A stretch of 25,030 nt of DNA from the NCBI GenBank assembly GCA_031177735.1, contig JAPSKJ010000010.1, positions 1 to 25,030 of the forward strand. Reading direction: 5' to 3'. Numbering within the stretch: the stretch's first letter is position 1; the number at the start of each line of letters is the position of its first letter. The DNA is from Nocardioides sp. (GTDB lineage Bacteria; Actinomycetota; Actinomycetes; Propionibacteriales; Nocardioidaceae). Both the position numbers and the translations under genes were made by a program. The notes below the pieces were generated by a model, which saw nothing but the letters and a program-made list of their open reading frames with translations, had not been told where the DNA came from and searched no databases. Below are positions 23,143 through 25,030 of this stretch, piece by piece.

Positions 23143-23148
23143 TAGAGT
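23143..23148 (+). promoter_or_regulatory. -10 element for the leaderless MarR gene
   Basis: TAGAGT fits TANNNT and ends 6 bases before GTG 23155. This choice decides between GTG 23155 and the overlapping GTG 23153, which is out of frame. There is no Shine-Dalgarno. Confidence 0.5.
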
Positions 23149-23154
23149 GAGCGT

Positions 23155-23652
23155 GTGGGAGAGAGGACGCGCTGGCTCGATGCCAACCAGCAGCGCTCGT
23201 GGCGTGCCCTGCTGATGGGCATGACGTTGCTGCTCGACCGCCTCGACGCCGATCTGCGCCGCCTCTTCGACATCTCCCTGGCGGAGTACGAAGTGCTCGT
23301 GCGGCTCTCCGAGAACGACGGGGCGCTGCGGATGGCGCAGCTCGCCGACGCGATGGCGCACAGCAGGAGCCGGATCACCCACACCATCGCCCGGATGGAG
23401 CGGGCCGGCCTGGTCGAGCGACGCACCTCTCCCGAGGACGGCCGCGGCGTCATCGCCACCATCACCGACGAGGGCATGGAGCTGCTGCGCCGCAGCGCGC
23501 CGTTCCACGTGACCGGCGTGCGGGAGTACCTCGTCGACCTGGTCGCACCGGAGGACTTCGCCGCGGTGGGCCGGGTCTTCGACGCGGTCGCCGACAGCCT
23601 GGTCGTCTGCCATCCCGCCATCGAGATGCGCAACCCACCTCCGGTCGAGTAG
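23155..23652 (+). CDS. MarR family transcriptional regulator
   Basis: A 165-residue DNA-binding protein with the MarR winged helix-turn-helix. A dimerisation helix (about 10-40, WLDANQQRSWRALLMGMTLLLDRLDADL) precedes the helix-turn-helix at about 58-80 (RMAQLADAMAHSRSRITHTIARMERAGLVERR), with wing residues in RRTSPEDGRGVIATITDEG at about 80-102, and C-terminal helices complete the dimer interface. MarR proteins usually repress their own gene and a neighbour and are released by small phenolic or oxidant ligands. One cysteine (C152) lies in the last helix, so redox sensing is possible but unproven. The palindrome at 23110-23137 is its likely site. Its target could be itself, the thiolase, or the downstream genes on the same strand; none can be chosen from sequence. 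Confidence 0.9.
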   Translation: MGERTRWLDANQQRSWRALLMGMTLLLDRLDADLRRLFDISLAEYEVLVRLSENDGALRMAQLADAMAHSRSRITHTIARMERAGLVERRTSPEDGRGVIATITDEGMELLRRSAPFHVTGVREYLVDLVAPEDFAAVGRVFDAVADSLVVCHPAIEMRNPPPVE

Positions 23653-23683
23653 AGCCTTTCAGTGTGCTCTCAGGCAGCCCGGC

Positions 23684-23689
23684 GAGACT
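23684..23689 (+). promoter_or_regulatory. -10-like element for the histidine-containing membrane protein
   Basis: GAGACT, A at position 2 and T at position 6, ends 7 bases before GTG 23697. This supports 23697 over the in-frame GTG at 23664, which has no such element, and there is no Shine-Dalgarno at either. Confidence 0.4.
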
Positions 23690-23696
23690 TCCGCGC

Positions 23697-24203
23697 GTGA
23701 AGCGTGCGGGCGGCTCGGCGGGCTCGGCGCTGGCGACCGCCGAGATCATGGTGGGCGTCGTCGTCGCCCACACCGCCGCCGGCGGATCGCTCCCCGACCT
23801 GCCCTGGTTGGCAGGTCTCACGGTGCTGGTGCACCTCGCCACCGGCCTCGTGCTGCGCGGGGCCGCCAGCCCGCGGCTGATGCTCGGTGCTCTCGGCGTC
23901 GGACAGCTGGTGCTGCACGAGGGCCTGGCCTGGTTGGCCCCGCCCACCCACGCCCACGGCCACGACGGTGGCTCGCTGGGGTCGATGCTCCTCGCGCACG
24001 CTGCGTGCGCGGCGGTCACCGCCCTCGTCTGGTCGGTACGCCGCCGGCTCACCGGCCAGGCGCTGCGCTGGCTGCACGTGGCGGCTGTGCCGCTTCCGGA
24101 CGCGCCCGGACTTCCTGCCGGCGCGAACGCCTGGACGCCGCCACGACTGGTGTGGCTCACCGGCGCGGTGCTCCGCGGACCGCCGGCGCTACGGCGCGCC
24201 TGA
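23697..24203 (+). CDS. Four-helix membrane protein with a histidine loop, unknown function
   Basis: A 168-residue membrane protein with predicted segments at about 10-27, 36-54, 60-78 and 96-113, then a cytosolic tail. The loop between the third and fourth segments is THAHGHDGG (H85, H87, H89), and further His occur in or near the membrane (H25, H46, H74, H101), a pattern seen in metal-handling proteins. I recognise no family. It lies 66 bases before a YcnI-type copper-binding protein on the same strand, separated by a 6-bp stem ACCCGG/CCGGGT (24203-24218) with no T run, so the two may be co-transcribed. Copper or other metal handling is an inference from the neighbour and His content. The frame is open from further upstream, but the start here has the promoter-like context. 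Confidence 0.72.
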   Translation: MKRAGGSAGSALATAEIMVGVVVAHTAAGGSLPDLPWLAGLTVLVHLATGLVLRGAASPRLMLGALGVGQLVLHEGLAWLAPPTHAHGHDGGSLGSMLLAHAACAAVTALVWSVRRRLTGQALRWLHVAAVPLPDAPGLPAGANAWTPPRLVWLTGAVLRGPPALRRA

Positions 24204-24269
24204 CCCGGCCGACCGGGTGCTCGCGCCTGCCCGCGTCCGCACACCTACCGACTTCACGAAGGAAGCACC

Positions 24270-25025
24270 ATGTCTCATCGACGCACCCTCCCGCGCCTGC
24301 TCGCCGGCGCCGGCGTGGCCGGCGTGGCCGTCCTCGGCTTCGCCGGTCCCGCCGCCGCGCACGTCACGATCACCCCCGCGGACACCGCCGCCGGTTCCTA
24401 CACCGTGCTGACCTTCAGCAACGGTCACGGTTGCGACGGCTCGCCGACCACGGCGATCACGATCTCGGTCCCGGAGGGCATCAACTCCGTCACCCCGACC
24501 CGCAACCCCTTCTACCGGGTCGAGGTGCAGACCGAGGCGCTCGCAGCGCCGATCACCGATGCCCACGGCAACCAGGTGACCGAGCGCGACGCCGTGGTCG
24601 TCTACACGGCCAAGAAGGCGCTCCCCGACGGTCAGCGCGATGCCTTCGAGCTTTCGCTGCAGCTGCCCGACGCCCCGGGCGAGACGCTCGCCTTCCCGGT
24701 CATCCAGACCTGCGAGCAGGGCGAGACGGCCTGGACCGAGACCGCTGCCTCGGGGCAGGACGCCGAGGACCTCGAGCACCCAGCGCCGACGGTGACGATC
24801 ACCGAGGCGGTTGCCGATGACGGCCACGCCGCGTCACCGGCGGCCGACGCGGAGGAGACCGCCGCCGACGGCGGTGCGGAGCCGGCGGGCGAGGCGGACA
24901 CCCAGGCCGCCGGCGGCAGCCAGGACTCCGGTGGCGACACGATGGGCGCGATCGGACTCGGCGCCGGCGTACTCGGCCTGATCGCGGGTGGCGCCGCTCT
25001 CCTGCAGGTGCGCCGGCGCGCGTGA
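24270..25025 (+). CDS. YcnI-like copper-binding surface protein (DUF1775)
   Basis: A 251-residue exported protein. The signal peptide (1-30) ends GPAAA, and cleavage there leaves H31 as the first residue of the mature chain: HVTITPADTAAGSYTVLTFSNGHGC. B. subtilis YcnI binds Cu(II) through such an N-terminal histidine brace with a Trp and Glu nearby; here W155 in QGETAWTE is a candidate. Two cysteines, C55 and C148, may form a disulfide. The DUF1775 domain covers about 31-155. A long acidic Ala/Glu/Asp linker (about 160-222) leads to a C-terminal membrane anchor (about 226-246) and a basic RRR end, placing the domain outside the cell. The start ATG 24270 has AAGGAAG 6 bases upstream. Copper genes such as SCO1 or CopC/CopD often follow it, but the window ends 5 bases after the stop. 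Confidence 0.92.
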   Translation: MSHRRTLPRLLAGAGVAGVAVLGFAGPAAAHVTITPADTAAGSYTVLTFSNGHGCDGSPTTAITISVPEGINSVTPTRNPFYRVEVQTEALAAPITDAHGNQVTERDAVVVYTAKKALPDGQRDAFELSLQLPDAPGETLAFPVIQTCEQGETAWTETAASGQDAEDLEHPAPTVTITEAVADDGHAASPAADAEETAADGGAEPAGEADTQAAGGSQDSGGDTMGAIGLGAGVLGLIAGGAALLQVRRRA

Positions 25026-25030
25026 CCGTC

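Noticed and set aside
23651..23670. AGAGC/GCTCT inverted repeat after the MarR gene as a terminator
   Set aside because: The stem is only 5 bp with a 10-base loop and no T run; it is at chance level for this composition.

Overview
The window is about 25 kb of very GC-rich DNA packed with genes, many with GTG starts and overlapping stop/start codons. It looks like chromosomal DNA of a mycothiol-producing actinobacterium. The family most consistent with the gene set is Nocardioidaceae (Nocardioides-like); that placement is inferred from protein character and gene order, not from a marker gene. I recognise 24 protein genes (one cut by the left edge). I see no rRNA, tRNA, CRISPR, transposase, integrase or phage module. 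No gene-free stretch exceeds 300 bases; the longest is 3989-4159.

Left block (1-4591): a minus-strand run of biotin ligase, PH-domain membrane protein and class III nucleotidyl cyclase, divergent from an acyl-CoA carboxylase beta subunit and its epsilon subunit. This matches the birA/accD5/accE5 arrangement of mycobacteria: the ligase biotinylates the carboxylase alpha subunit, which lies outside the window. A PhnB-like VOC protein follows and ends at the only hairpin in the window with a run of T. Next (4678-7469) come a DUF885 metallopeptidase-like protein and a YcaQ/AlkX-type DNA glycosylase. The minus strand then carries a MalY/PatB-type PLP lyase translationally coupled to methionyl-tRNA synthetase (7490-10440).

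Centre (10519-18993): a two-gene thiol operon (MDMPI/DinB-fold protein and an Rv2466c-like mycothiol-dependent reductase) behind a textbook SigR/SigH-type promoter, then a secreted CHAP-domain protein, divergent aminopeptidase N, a DUF5130 protein, a small membrane protein, an MscS channel, an OsmC peroxiredoxin and a group II truncated haemoglobin. The order reductase - pepN - DUF5130 - haemoglobin recalls Rv2466c-Rv2470 of M. tuberculosis, with other genes interleaved. Two abutting, nearly perfect palindromes follow pepN.

Right block (19141-25025): a three-gene operon of unknown role (secreted Thr/Pro-rich Lys-rich protein, single-pass membrane protein, ECF sigma factor), a double-hotdog thioesterase divergent from a thiolase, a MarR regulator with a strong palindrome over its promoter, and a histidine-containing membrane protein next to a YcnI-type copper-binding surface protein.

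A recurring theme is leaderless expression. At least eight starts have a -10-like hexamer (A at position 2, T at position 6) ending exactly 6 or 7 bases before the ATG/GTG and lack a Shine-Dalgarno sequence. The best candidates for undescribed biology are the sigma-factor operon, the paired palindromes after pepN, and the SigR-driven mycothiol-type operon.
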